Shown here one piece after another: positions 33,390-45,228 of a stretch of DNA of 64,000 nucleotides. The stretch lies in NCBI GenBank assembly GCA_021234155.1, contig JAJEKV010000022.1, positions 7,287,961 through 7,351,960 of the forward strand. The letters are read 5' to 3'. Made by a program: the position numbers and the translations under genes. Origin of the DNA: Isoetes taiwanensis (taxonomy: Eukaryota > Streptophyta > Lycopodiopsida > Isoetales > Isoetaceae). The first letter of the stretch is position 1. Every line of letters begins with the position of its first letter. The notes beneath the pieces were generated by a model. The model was not told the DNA's origin, did no database searches, and worked only from the letters and a program-made list of their open reading frames with translations.

Positions 33390-34370
33390 TTGGGAGTCAT
33401 ATGGACTCGGCCAAAGTCCACAATTAATGAAATTATGCTTAAATCAATGGAGGTGAGAGCATGGGAGAAGAATATCAGATACCTAATAAAGGACAATGAA
33501 GGGGGTCACCAAGGGAAGCTGTCAAGTATTGCAATCATCGAGTCAGCAAAATCACACATCCTCATAGGCAGTGGATGGTTTAAGGATGTGGCAAGGTGGA
33601 CCAGAGAAATGGGAATGAATCTGAGTGATCTAGCAAACGAAGAAAAGTGGAATGAAGAGTGGGCAGATAAAGCTACAAGAGCATGGCTGCAAAAACACAT
33701 AGGACCCAAGACACTTTGGCTCATGAGTGTCTTCAATCCAGAGCAGCAGATAGGACAACAGATGTACCGAGATAATCTGCTAGGAAAATCCAGGAGAGAC
33801 ATCCTGGCGAGATTTAGGATGGGGAGCCACGATCTAAAAATTGAAAAGGGCAGATGGAGGAAAATAGAAAAGGAAGACCGGATATGCAGAATATGTGACA
33901 CTGGGAAAGTGGAGGATGAGAATCACATCCTCAATGAGTGCCCAATATACGGAGACATCGGAAACAAGTACAGAAATATAAAATGGGGTCAACCAAGTAC
34001 ACACCCTGGTGATAAGGGCAGAAACAATGAGAGACCTGGCAGACGCAATCCAGGAAATGATGATCAGACATCGAGAAGTACACAACGAAAGAGGGCTTGT
34101 AATATGAACCGCACAGGAGGTGATTCATAGACGCCCACGAAATGCTCAGCTAAAAGCTGATTGATAATGATGCACCACCGCATGGCCACGATGCCGATTC
34201 AAAGCGGGGTGCCGGTACTAATAGAAACTAAGGAAGCCTTCAAAAAAGGTTACAATAAATCAGCGTGATGTGCTAGTAGCGCCCTTTTAGGGAGCTCACC
34301 CATGCTACATAAGTCCAGGGGCCTGAGGGCACAAGGGACAATAATTTCTATTCTATTCTAAAATATGCTT
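33390..34370 (+). mobile_element. LINE 3' fragment with zinc-ribbon C-terminus and ATTCT tail
   Basis: The 246-residue frame contains TINEIMLKSMEVRAWEKN, the C-terminal RT connection, and CRICDTGKVEDENHILNECPIY, the C-x2-C-x9-H-x4-C zinc ribbon typical of plant LINE ORF2 ends. Untranslated sequence then ends in TTTCTATTCTATTCTA near 34360. The 5' side is truncated. Its RT side overlaps by about a dozen residues with the end of the 20.5-kb LINE piece, so they are separate copies of related elements. Confidence 0.8.
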
Positions 34371-34462
34371 TCAACGAGTTTGTTTCAGTGGATTATACTC
34401 CGAACAAGTTTGTTTCGATGGATTATACAAGTCCCCAACATTAACAGGATACCAAATTATAT

Positions 34463-34488
34463 CCAGCAATGCTGGGCACTATAACTAG
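34463..34488 (+). mobile_element. Helitron 3' terminus (plus strand)
   Basis: CCAGC-AAT-GCTGG hairpin, nine bases, then CTAG at 34485-34488 followed by T, the Helitron 3' signature. The element body lies to the left and its 5' TC end is not located. Confidence 0.55.
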
Positions 34489-35244
34489 TAAATACATGTC
34501 AATGTATTTATATGTCCATGGAGCAACCCTTACAATATATTAACATGTTAGCCATCTAGGTAGCATGCATGTGTACTATATTGTCATATCCTATGCTTGA
34601 CATGTCAATCTGCTTGACATGTGCTATGATGTGGCAGTATAATATAGGTATTTGTACCGTATAATATACTGGAACGTCACATCGAACCTCCTCATTTAGC
34701 CGAGTACATTTAACCAAAGATTCAATATGCACATGGCATCGCATTATGGTTCACATCACCATGCCCTCCTTTTCAAAACACAAGGCAACAATATAACTTA
34801 GCTGATTATAGTTTGATTCCATCTCAAGTGCATGGATGAGTTTGGATGGCATGGACATCCGAGATGACGTAGCAACATATACATTATATAGCCTTGCAAT
34901 AAACATACATCAAAGTAAGTTTTTGATGGATAGTATGAATCATATAACATTTCTTGACGCTGAAACACCTAGACCTTAGACATGAATAATGCTATATCTA
35001 TTCTATAAACATGGAAAAAGTAAACCTATTGGATCCCATACACCTCGTGGTCTCCGTGGATGATAAAAGTTCATTCAATTCAATTCTAATTGCATGCTTG
35101 CAAGGTTAATTAATTTCTCAATTTCATTGTGCACTTGTAGTATTGATGTCTCAAATTCAATTTAATTGCACACTTGCAGTATTGACGTCTCAAAGAATAT
35201 ACGGACTGAGAAATGTGGACATGGCTTTTAAATTATTGTATTTA
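34489..35244 (+). repeat. Left arm of a long inverted repeat
   Basis: It matches the reverse complement of 52019-52775 over nearly its whole length. Shared blocks include TTTATATGTCCATGGA, TGTCATATCCTATGCTTGAC, CATGCCCTCCTTTTCAAAAC, GAATAATGC, AAGTAAACCTATTGG, GGTCTCCGTGGATGATAAAA and GACATGGCTTTTAA. The block around 35010-35090 is itself a short LINE-tail-like sequence. There is no coding sequence. Confidence 0.85.
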
Positions 35245-35379
35245 TAGGTTCAAACTTACTCAAGCATTTGGGACCAGTAAATTGATCCGGAAGACCTTAC
35301 ATATCAAATGCTTTGCATTGACGAAGAGCATCCACGATGCAGTTGTTCAACTTGCTAATTCTTGTTTTTGTTTTCATGC

Positions 35380-35870
35380 CTTGTTGAATGGCCCTTGTGC
35401 CATTGTTGGACTTGATAAAAGACTCGCGCACCTTTAGCCTATAGTTGTGGCAAGGCGCTCATGTGTTGTTTCTATCTCATTAATGTGCGGGGGCCTTCGT
35501 TCTAGTGGTATGTGAAAACTACCTTAGCAAGTGAAGAACAACTCAAAGAGTCAGATTTCAGCAGGTCAAGAGCAGCTCAAAGATCTGAGAGCGTTCCCCA
35601 CTTATGTTATTGCAAGTGTAATGCAATTGAAAAAAGATTCTTGGTTTGGCAACGACCCGCATTAGCCAGGAGGAGTTGCAAACCAGGAATCCTGGACCTT
35701 ATAAGAAAGAGTCCAGCCCTTGTACTTATCCTCTTGATTTTTGTCATTCTAATAAAATCATAGCCTTGATAAAATCGTTGCCTTGTTGGGTGGGCCCTTG
35801 TGCTAGTGTTGATTTTGACGAAGGACCCTCGCCCCTTTGGCCCTATACTAAGGCCCTCAATCCATCAATC
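35380..35870 (+). repeat. Diverged tandem duplication
   Basis: GGCCCTTGTGCCATTGTTGGACTTGATAAAAG-like sequence near 35390 recurs in altered form near 35790 (GGGCCCTTGTGCTAGTGTTG..). The 107-residue frame at 35646-35969 is not recognised. Confidence 0.35.
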
Positions 35871-36095
35871 CAAGTCTTCCCTTACTCTAGCTTCCCAACC
35901 CCATACATTAAAGTAGAAAACAAACGAGTAGGGTACGACATTTATTCATGCTTAAAGACTCGAGAATAGAACAAATAGAACAATGACAAGCCATAAACTC
36001 ATTCTATCCAAGGCAAATCTCAATATTTAGTATTGCATTTGGAAATCAGCTGCTGCTCTAGTTTTAATACATATTTTTAGGAATAAGCAGCAAGA

Positions 36096-38235
36096 ATGGG
36101 GAAATTGTTGTTATTCATGATCTTCTTTCTAGCTTCAGCGTGTCTCTACTCTAGAGCACTTGATAGTAAAGAGGAATTCTTTGCTCTGTTGCGTTTTAAG
36201 GACGGTCTTTATGATCCATATAATGAATTGCGAGATTGGAATGCAAGCAATAGAAGTCTAATGTGCAACTGGACAGGAATTACTTGTGATTCCTCGTCCA
36301 CACATGTGCAGGTAATATCGATCTATGGAACATTTTCTGGACCACTGGGAGATGAATTATGCAGTTGCAGTGGTCTGCAGGAATTGAGCGTGGTCAGCGG
36401 GTTAAATGGATCAATTTCTGCTTGTTTTGCTTCACTAACAGCCCTTAGGGGATATGACTGGTAACATTCCAAAAGATTTAGGGATGTTTTCTGCTCTGGA
36501 GTATTTATATTTATATGGTACCAAGTTATTGGGTGAGATCCCAAGTGCACTGTTCACCAATTGCTCTGTTCTAAGATATCTAGATTTCAGCTATACCAAC
36601 TTGACGGGTAGCATTCCTCGCAGAATTACTAAATGTTCTGCTCTTGAAGCTGTAAATATGCATAACACCCAGTTATCTGGTAACATTACAGAAATATTCT
36701 CAGGAATATCAGGGATGTCTGCTCTCACAATACTGGACCTTCAAGAGAATAACCTTACAGGTAAATTATCAGGAATGTCAGGGATGTCTGACTGTGCTCT
36801 CACTACTCTATATCTTGGAAAAAATAGGTTTACAGGTAATATTCCAGGGGAGCTGGGTAACTGTCCCGCTCTCCAATATTTGGATCTCTCCTTTAATGCC
36901 CTCACAGGAAATATTCCAATTGAGCTAAGCAACTGTACAGGTCTAAAAGTATTGGATCTTTCTTCTAATAGTTTGACAGGTAATATCCCAGACCAATTGG
37001 GCAAGCTTTCTCAACTGACGGACCTGTTGTTAGCAAATAATTCTTTGACTGGTAAAGTGCCAAACCAACTTTCAAACCTATCTGCCCTCGTTTCATTGGA
37101 CCTCTCGGCAAATAATTTGACAGGCATTATCCCAAATGTAAGCAAGCTTCAGTTCTTACAAATCTTAAAGCTGCATGGCAACGAATTGAGTGGCAAGATA
37201 CCTTTTGAGATTGGAAATAGTAGCCAAGTTTTGTACTATTTGACACTGCATGACAACAAGCTCCATGGAGAAATACCGTCTAATTTCATTATTTCAAAGT
37301 TTGCCATTGTTACATTGAATAATAATAGCTTGACAGGACGAATTCCAACTGCGGGGTTCGAGGATCAAAGAATGACATTGGTGGTGGATTTGAGCAGTAA
37401 TAACTTTTCAGGTCCATTTCCAAAGGAGCTTTGCTATTTGCATGGTCTAGTTATCCTCCGGCTGGCATACAATAATTTTGAAGGGACAATATCTGAATGT
37501 ATTGGCAATTTGACTAGCATCACAATTCTAGATCTATCAAACAATAAGCTCACTGGGAACTTGCCTCAAAACCTGACAAGTCTACGCTGGCTTTAAAACG
37601 AGTCCTATTGGAGGAATATATTCGAAGTGGAAATAAATAATAACGATATCTATATCTCCCTATCAAATTTTCATATCACTATACAATGGAAGCATGATGA
37701 GCGGCAGTTTTCTGACATTTTAGGTATCAAAGCAGCAATCCTTGACGTGTCCAACAATGAGTTGGGCGGATCCATTCCATCAGAATTGGGTAATCTTGTA
37801 GTACTCAAGCAGCTAAATTTGTCCCATAATCAGTTCAGCGGTGAGATTCCTCCTCATCTAGGAAATCTTAAGTTTATGGACTCACTAGATCTTTCGTGGA
37901 ATCGGTTAAGTGGTAATATTCCAGCTGGGCTGTGCAGCATTGACAGTTTGGGAGTGTTTGATGTGTCTCACAACAATTTAATCGGGCATGTTCCAACAGA
38001 TAATCATTGTGACACAAAGTTCAACGCATCGGCATTCGAAGGAAACCAACTATGTGGTCCGCCATTGTCAGTAAAATGTAATACAACAAAGAGCAAGAAC
38101 AGAGATGTTGTGCATGATCAGGAGGGCGCACAAGACTGGAACAGTTGGTTCAAAGAGTACGTTTGGAATCCTGGCTTCTTTATTGGAACCTTTATAGGCT
38201 TCATCTTGAGCATCCTATTTACTGTAAGAATCTGA
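36096..38235 (+). pseudogene. LRR receptor-like protein (RLP) gene, frameshifted
   Basis: The ATG at 36096 starts a signal peptide (MGKLLLFMIFFLASACLYS). The N-cap follows, with FFALLRFKDGLYDPYNELRDW and CNWTGITC. A deletion near 36450 removes part of a repeat and shifts the frame. From 36454 at least a dozen LRRs of the LTGNIP-LG-C--L-YLDLS type follow. Near 37590-37640 paired frameshifts or a stop interrupt the island region (GFKTSPIGGIYS is in the other frame, EINNNDIYISLS in the main one). The last LRRs lead to NQLCGPP, a Cys pair, an acidic stretch and one membrane segment (FFIGTFIGFILSILFTV), and then the end. There is no kinase. An intact copy would be a plasma-membrane receptor lacking a kinase, pairing with co-receptor kinases in defence or development. 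Confidence 0.85.
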
Positions 38236-38426
38236 AACAAGATTTCTATGATTTCTATTCTTCTTGTATAATAATTTAAATCGAATGTCTATAAACGGGC
38301 ATCCAAACATTGTGAATGCAGATTGTAAATCCATCTTAGTTTGAGGTGATTTCTCATGATTGCTAAATAACTGGTCTGTATTGAGCGTAAAGATGTTAAA
38401 ACTATGAAATGATATTCCCATTTAAA
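38165..38426 (+). repeat. RLP 3' end, first copy of a direct duplication
   Basis: From GGAATCCTGGCTTC to CCCATTTAAA this is repeated at 39799-40056 at roughly 97% identity. It covers the last exon codons (membrane segment and stop) and 190 bases of downstream sequence. Confidence 0.9.
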
Positions 38427-38540
38427 ATAAATAGAAGTCCAGTGCAAGCTTCGGGCCAAGGATCGCGAGAAGCATGTGGAAGATGAAAAGGAACAAAAGA
38501 AAGCATAATAATACACGTTTGGTTGAAATTACTGGAAATT

Positions 38541-38759
38541 ATGGCATATTTTATCCAATGTAATAGTTCTTCTGCTAGTCTCTCTGTTGCGCCGCTCTTC
38601 GAGTTGGATATAGAAGAATTTGAGGCCTTGCAGCCCGTGACAATTGTTGAAAAATGGCGCAGACGGTGGAAATGGATTAAGATATTAATATTAGTCACAG
38701 CAGCCGCTGTTATTGGCATAGTGTTTGCCATGTGGGGTCTCCCTTTGTTGCTTGATCAG
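38541..38759 (+). pseudogene. TVP38/TMEM64-like first exon
   Basis: The ATG at 38541 begins a 73-residue exon with ELDIEEFEALQPVTIVEKW, the basic WRRRWKWIK and the first membrane segment ending VFAMWGLPLLLDQ. It stops exactly at CAG|GTAAGG, a strong splice donor. Plant TVP38-like proteins continue with IKWEATAFGRPVLA-like sequence, but no such exon is found in the next 10 kb. It is therefore an orphan first exon. The family acts in Golgi/ER membranes. A shorter copy of the exon lies at 565-661. Confidence 0.65.
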
Positions 38760-39798
38760 GTAAGGTCTCGTCTCTGTTTTCCTCATTTGTACTCTCCATT
38801 GAAACAATTTAGGTTTTATAGAGAAAAGAACACTTTTTAGCATTTATCTTTTTTCCAATCCTTTATATTGAGATGTTTGAGCCAGCGTATATATGCTGCA
38901 TAATTTAAAGATCATCCAAAGGCACTGGTAATTAAATAGCAGCAAGCAAATAAGATTTTCAGCGAGCAGTTGTGAGCAGCAGGAGAGACCTTTCTATAGC
39001 ACTGAAATTTGTGTTTTTCTTTGCATTTTGAGCAGTGGTCTGCAATGTTTAGACAAAACCAAAGGACAAGCAGTAGGTATTTAGCAAGCCATTATGCAGA
39101 TACTGATTTAAGTCATATGCAGAAACACAGTTTAGAACATGAGCCGATTTACAACTTAGTTCAATGTTTAGTTGGACTTTGGAGCATTGTTGCAAGGCAG
39201 AATCAGGTACGTCTGGTTCTACTTAAACAATAATCTGTATGAATAGGTAATTCTCATGATTTACTTTGTTAGTCGCGGCATGTACACTTAATGCAGATGA
39301 ACTGCCCCTCACTTATCTGCACAAAAATCAGGTAGATCTAGACATTCTTTGAGATACAAAAGCTTTGGACTAATACACATTGATTTGAGCTTTCAGATTA
39401 TATTTGCTGGATATACATTTGATGTAAGGAGTTATCTGGACTTAAAGAAATACCGAAGGTTTTGTACTTTGTTATGACGGGAACATTCTGGTATTATATT
39501 GAAACATTAGATCTTTTCTACTTGGTGCTTTTTGCTAAAACAAAATATACTCATAGATCTGTCTTACACGCATTTGAACTGCAGAAAGATGTCTCATGCT
39601 CAAAATGCATAGTGATCAAGGAGCGGATATGTCTTTCCTAGAATTAGAACCTGAGACTTTGTTTGAAACCTCCGTGTTTGTGGCTTTACTAGAGATTGAA
39701 CACTATGAGTGAAAACACAATTTCATATAATCACCTTACTGTACATCATATAGAGTCAAGGAAAAGAACTCAGATGATAATTGCATGCTTCAAGGAAA

Positions 39799-40056
39799 GG
39801 AATCCTGGCTTCTTTATTGGAACCTTTATAGGCTTCATCTTGAGCATCCTATTTACTGTAAGAATCTGAAACAAGATTTCTATGATTTCTATTCTTCTTG
39901 TATAACAATTTAAATCGAACGTCTATAAACGGGCATCCAAACATTGTGAATGCAGATTGTAAATCCATAGTTTGAGGTATTTCTCATGATTGCTTAATGA
40001 CTGGTCTGTATTGAGCGTAAAGATGTTAAAACTATGAAATGATATTCCCATTTAAA
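39799..40056 (+). repeat. RLP 3' end, second copy
   Basis: Direct copy of 38165-38426 without the rest of the receptor gene. Differences are a few substitutions and two 3-5 base gaps around 39968. 40060-41460 has short open frames only and nothing that I recognise. Confidence 0.9.
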
Positions 40057-41464
40057 TGATTGCCAGTTTTGAATCAAGCTTTTTCATTTCTCTGTGCCCT
40101 TCATTCATTTCATATTTAGAAGGATCTGGATCTGTTGTGCCACTGCCAGACCTTGCATTTTGCTTAGGGTCAGCAGAGTCAACATGTTTTTAGTAGGTTT
40201 AGAACTCTCTCTTTCCTCTGCCCCTGCGGTATACATAGATTTGAAGCTTGCGGCACCTTTTTCTTTGCATTTTGAATTCTTGCTACTTAGCCGAAGCTGA
40301 ATGGGCATCAGCAGGAGGAGTTATAGTGATTGAGTAGAACTGGTTGAAGCTTCCAGTTCACAATAGGTCGCAGGCACACAAGGAGGAGCCCTATTCCATT
40401 CCGTATTTTTGCTCTGCTCCGGCGATTCCAAGAGTGCATTTCGCTTTACGGTTTTGTTTTGGGTTGCCTTTTGCGTAATGGCAAGTGTCGTTCAAATATG
40501 TGAAGGCATCTTCTGGCGCTTCCTTCTTTCATCCAAGAAACGGTAAGATTTGGACTGTAGAATTCCTTTACACATTTTCCATGTCCTTAATCTTTCATCA
40601 TTTTTTCTTTCTTTTCTTCAGATGTGGTGATGCTCCTGCATCTGCACTTGAGAGCAGTAAGCACGTTTTTCTGAATTTCTATTGGCATATAGAATGTCGG
40701 ATCTGTACTACCAAAACGTGAGAGCTATTCAACAGTTGATAGTTTTCTTATATCGATTTTTCTAACTCTGCATTTGATTTGAGTCTAATGAATGTTTTTT
40801 TTCTCTAGATCACAAAAGAGCGCCATTTACAGAGGAGGTGAGTCTATCACATGCTAAAATATAGGAATCCGTTCATTCCAGAAGCGCATACATGCTTTTT
40901 TGACACAAAATACAAGGATCAGATAAAGGGAATTCTTTTTCCTTTGGTTTGGCAGTTTTTTACTCAAGTATTTGTCATCTATGGAGGGATGTTGGAAAAG
41001 GAACGCCAGAAGAAGAATTAGCAAAAACATCAAAAAGCAAGGCATTAAAACAACGAACAGAACTGGTAAGATTCGGAACATACTTATAGATTTTGGGCTC
41101 TACAGTTTCAATTTCTGCTATAATTCCAGCGAATAGTTGATAACATTAATGGATGCTTGAATAAAATATAGATATTTTTCTGTAAACACAAGTCTACGAA
41201 TTGAAAAGCACAAATAAGATTTGAAAAGCGCACTGACCTTCGTGGCATGAAAGGTGGCAATGCATATATGCGGAACATGTATAGTGATGTTCACACCATC
41301 AAATAACCTCTTAGAAGAGCATAAATGTCTTTTCTTTGTTGGAAGTATAGGTAGTATATAGATATTTCCTTATCAAGATGTTAAAACCACATTTTACATC
41401 ATATATATAAATCGTAATCTAGCTATAACAGTAGTATCCTTCGATGGATACTATCTAAATAAGA

Positions 41465-41494
41465 CTAGTAAACGTGTGCCCGGCGTTGCCGGGC
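41465..41494 (-). mobile_element. Helitron 3' terminus (minus strand)
   Basis: On the minus strand GCCCGGC-AAC-GCCGGGC is followed by nine bases and then CTAG (41468-41465) and T. The hairpin is perfect, with 7-base arms. The element body would lie to the right and could include the dynamin fragment at 44.1 kb. A similar but eroded TGTGCCTGACG..GCGC string is at 41786. 41500-43700 shows nothing codable. Confidence 0.55.
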
Positions 41495-44035
41495 TAATGT
41501 CCTGGGCGTGTGTTTTTACTCGGCCTTTAACGCCCCTATGCACGTTGATATAGGCAAGATTAGACAATATGGCGCACATCTCCAAGGGCCTAATGCTATA
41601 CTTTGTTAGATGTTCCGGTGATATATAGGGTGTGTGTTCATATGGGCCTCTATATAAGACTATACTACAGAGATGGGTACTGGATTTTGCCATACAAATT
41701 TTGGTCCTCTCTCCAATTTATATGTCTATATTCTTTTTGCTTTTGTTAGAACTTACCAATTTGAATGTGCTATTGATGTGGTGATGTGTGCCTGACGTTG
41801 TCGCGCATAAATTGGGCGCATTTATATACACGCTCAATGTAAGAATCTTTATGTACACGCTCATGCTAACCCTTAAATTCAAATCCTTTAAACCCTAAAT
41901 GGGCGACAGGTCACTTAATAGAGCGAGTGTGCAAAGATGTTGGTAGGATAGACTGATGCCAAGCAATACAAAATATGCAGGAGTTAGAATTGTTCTCTAA
42001 GATGGTGAAAACAATGTCAAGAACGAATGTTAAGACGGGAGGATAGGATGCCCTCATTCTAATAGGATGTGGTTGTACAGACATGTCTTAAACATTTAAG
42101 TAAGAGGAGAGAGGGGATGGAGTCCTAATCATAGATTTACACAGTTGAGAAATTATTCTCAATCATTATTGGCATGCATAAATTCTACCTCTAAGGATAA
42201 ACTCTAGCATAGACATTTAATCTTGCCTCCTGTGTGTGCATGCTTGTTTGCGATGTAGTCTTACATGTGGCTTTCACAAAGGTACAAATGTGGCTTAACA
42301 GCCATGAAATGGACATTCATGATACCAATCAGTCTGTAAAACAACAACAGTTCCTTAAACAACCTAAATACTCTTTCAACCTGTTTAAATGGATGTTTAG
42401 TAAAGAGTAGTTCAGTCGCAACAGTGGCCAATATATAAAGGGCTCGAGAACTTGCACATAAATGATGGAATCCCTTTGGACCACATTACTTATAGAACAC
42501 CCATCAACGTAATGGTAAAGTACCATGGATATTTGTATCCTACTTATGTAGGGTACATATTTTGGTGACTTTAATTGCCTAATTCTCTTACATCTTTTTC
42601 ATCATTCTAGAGCTTCCTTTTCCTCATATTTATCGCCATGTTTTCTCATCATTTGTCATTGTGCTTGTTTTGACCATATGTTCTAGCTCGCCTTAAGACT
42701 TCCATTACCAACGTTGATCCCCATTACCAACGTTGATGATGTTAGCTTGTTTTTTTAGGCATCAAAGCCTATGCTTGAATATTCTCAATTTGGTATGTAT
42801 TAACGTTTCAATTGCATCCCACAAATCTTAATGATTTTTTGCCGACAATAACCCTCTTGCCAAATTCCCCATGCTTTATCAAAGATGAATGTTGATGAAG
42901 CCATTAAAATTGAAATCGGGGATCCATAAGCTTTTACGCAGGGTTTTATATTTCTCTTGCTTTTCTTGGCGGGATCCATAAGCTTTACGCAGGTTTTATA
43001 TCCCAACTTTTCGTAATGAAATCTGCAATGGTCCTTATTGTCCTTCATAGTCTAGAAAGGCTTGGCAAAGGAAACACGCATATGAAGAAAAATTGGAGCA
43101 TTGTGGATGGAACTAAAAAGACAGATTGGGTTTTATATCAGCTCCTTAAATCTGCATCCCTTTTGAAGAAATGCCTTCAATAAGCCAACATGTTGGAACC
43201 ACATTTTGTCAACTTGCATTGAAATATTGCCATTATCGTTCATTCTTTGAAGCATAATCAAGTCATAGTGCACCTATAGAAGTATAAAAGGCTCAGATAC
43301 CTCATCTTTAAATGTGAAGCAAGAAAATGGAAACATAATTCCAAGCTTGCAAAAATGGCAATGCAATTCAAGCTTGCAGATACAGATAAGCAGTCAAGAT
43401 CTTGGATTTAAGTCAAGATCGTGGCTTTAAAAGTGCAGTATCCAAATTAGAACTTAAGATTGTTAAGTACTTTCAAGTAATCAAGTTTGAAAACTGCAAA
43501 TAAAATGAATGTGTAGTGACTGTCAAATGTAACAACATATCTTGTTTTCGCCCTAGCATATTAGTCAGCAAATAATGCAAAAGCTTAAACTGCACCACTT
43601 TTTAATGTATGCATTGGGGCAGTCTTTTTCTAATTCTACAGTTGCATGAAGCCCATCAGCTTTGCCAATTAAGGATATAGGAGCTCAGGACTTTCATCAA
43701 CCTAAAGCATGGAGCTGAACAGTGCCCACCAAATAAATTGTATTCCCTGTTGTATAAAATTTCAACTACACATTCGTATGGGAAGCATGAGACATATATC
43801 TACATATATCTGGAACTTGATTCAGCCATTGAGTATTTTCTCAGAAAGAAGACAAACAACGTATACTCACTCACTGCTATTACACCTCTATAAATTTCTG
43901 AGACAGACTATTTTCTTGCAAAAAAAGAGACTTGGAACGCTTGAGAAGCGACTGTTTGGGTGTCCACAATAACGAAAGCAGAACAAAAAGATTATAGTCT
44001 GTTTTGGCAAAATCTAGCTTTGTACAGTACGATTT

Positions 44036-44330
44036 TTGCATGTTGAGGAAGCTGGGTATAGTCGCCATAGCAGGAGCAAGGGCCACAAAGCTGTTTTCAC
44101 TTATCTGACAATGGTGGATCTTCCTGGTATTACCAGAGTTCCTGTAGGCGGGCAGCCATATAACATGTATGAGCAGATTTCTGAAATTATAATGGAGTAT
44201 ATTAAACCGAATGAGAATATTATTCTGAATGCCTTTATCTGCTAATGTTGATTTTCCAACATGCAAAAGCATTAGAATATCTCAGATGGTAGACAAAGGG
44301 AGAAACGACTTTAACTGCTGTGACAGATAT
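44036..44330 (+). pseudogene. Dynamin-related GTPase fragment (DRP4/Mx-like)
   Basis: LTMVDLPGITRVPVGGQPYN carries the G3 DLPG motif of dynamin GTPases and continues YEQISEIIMEYIKPNENIILN. A one-base shift then gives NVDFPTCKSIRISQMVDK, matching the next strand and helix of the family. The P-loop exon upstream and the TKxD motif downstream are missing. The family member it derives from would be a membrane-remodelling or stress-related GTPase. It is a gene fragment, possibly captured by the Helitron that ends at 41465. Confidence 0.75.
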
Positions 44331-45228
44331 GGAAAATAGAAACCCCAGCATTCTTCTTATCTGTAAAGTGATTTCTAGTCGCAGAAATAGATATCGAATC
44401 TTCATAGCTTGCTACTCTGAGAGTCTGAATAGCTTTTTGCCTAAAGCATACAGAGATGCATCTGAGAAAAAACTTACCTGGACGATTTTTCATAGCCTAA
44501 TACTCATTTGCCAAACTCAGTTTACTGCAAAGAACTCTTCAACCTGCAAAAAAGAAGAAAGGAGAAAATAAAATCATAGGCTTCAAGCTCCACGGAAGAA
44601 AGAGAACAAAATAAAGTTGAAATCAACTGGTGATCCTAAACAATCGCCTAAACTTGGTTTAGGCAGCACAAACTCCCTCAATTTACAATGAAATGGAAAA
44701 ATGAAAGAACCGGAAAGCCTTAGGAGATCTGCTCCTGCCTGTTGCAGGATGAAGCTGGGAATGCCTGGGCCTTCCAGGGTTCGTTTCGCTTCTGCCATTT
44801 TTACCCTTGGCAAGAAATCATGGAAGCAAGAGGCGATGAGGAGAGATCCTGTAACGGTGGGCTCTGGCGTTACCCACCGCCCCACCGTGAAATATTGTAA
44901 AGGAAGAGGACGGATGCGGAAATTCTGCTCCAAAACTCACGCCAAACCCTAAACCGAGCCAAACCTGCCGGATTACACGTTCACTTCAAAAATTTCATCC
45001 TCCCAAAAATAATTCCGGTGCCAAAATCACGCTTTTGGCCGGAAAACGGAGTGTTACCGGCGGCCGGAAAAAGGGAGACACCCCACCCCAAAAACATTTT
45101 AAATAAGTAGATGTCCTATCTCATCGTACAACTTTATTCCATCCAGGCCAATATGTAAGGAGAAATGAAAGGAGGGCAATGGCCACAAAATGATGGTATA
45201 GTTTGTTTTTTTTTTTATTTTATATTTT

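Noticed and set aside
20545-34370. The LINE pieces at 20.5 and 33.4 kb as one element split by a 12-kb insertion
   Set aside because: They overlap by about a dozen residues with different sequences, so they are separate copies.
39035-39207. Second exon of the TVP38-like gene (WSAMFRQNQ.. between AG and GT)
   Set aside because: The splice borders look fine, but the peptide does not match what follows the first membrane segment in the family.
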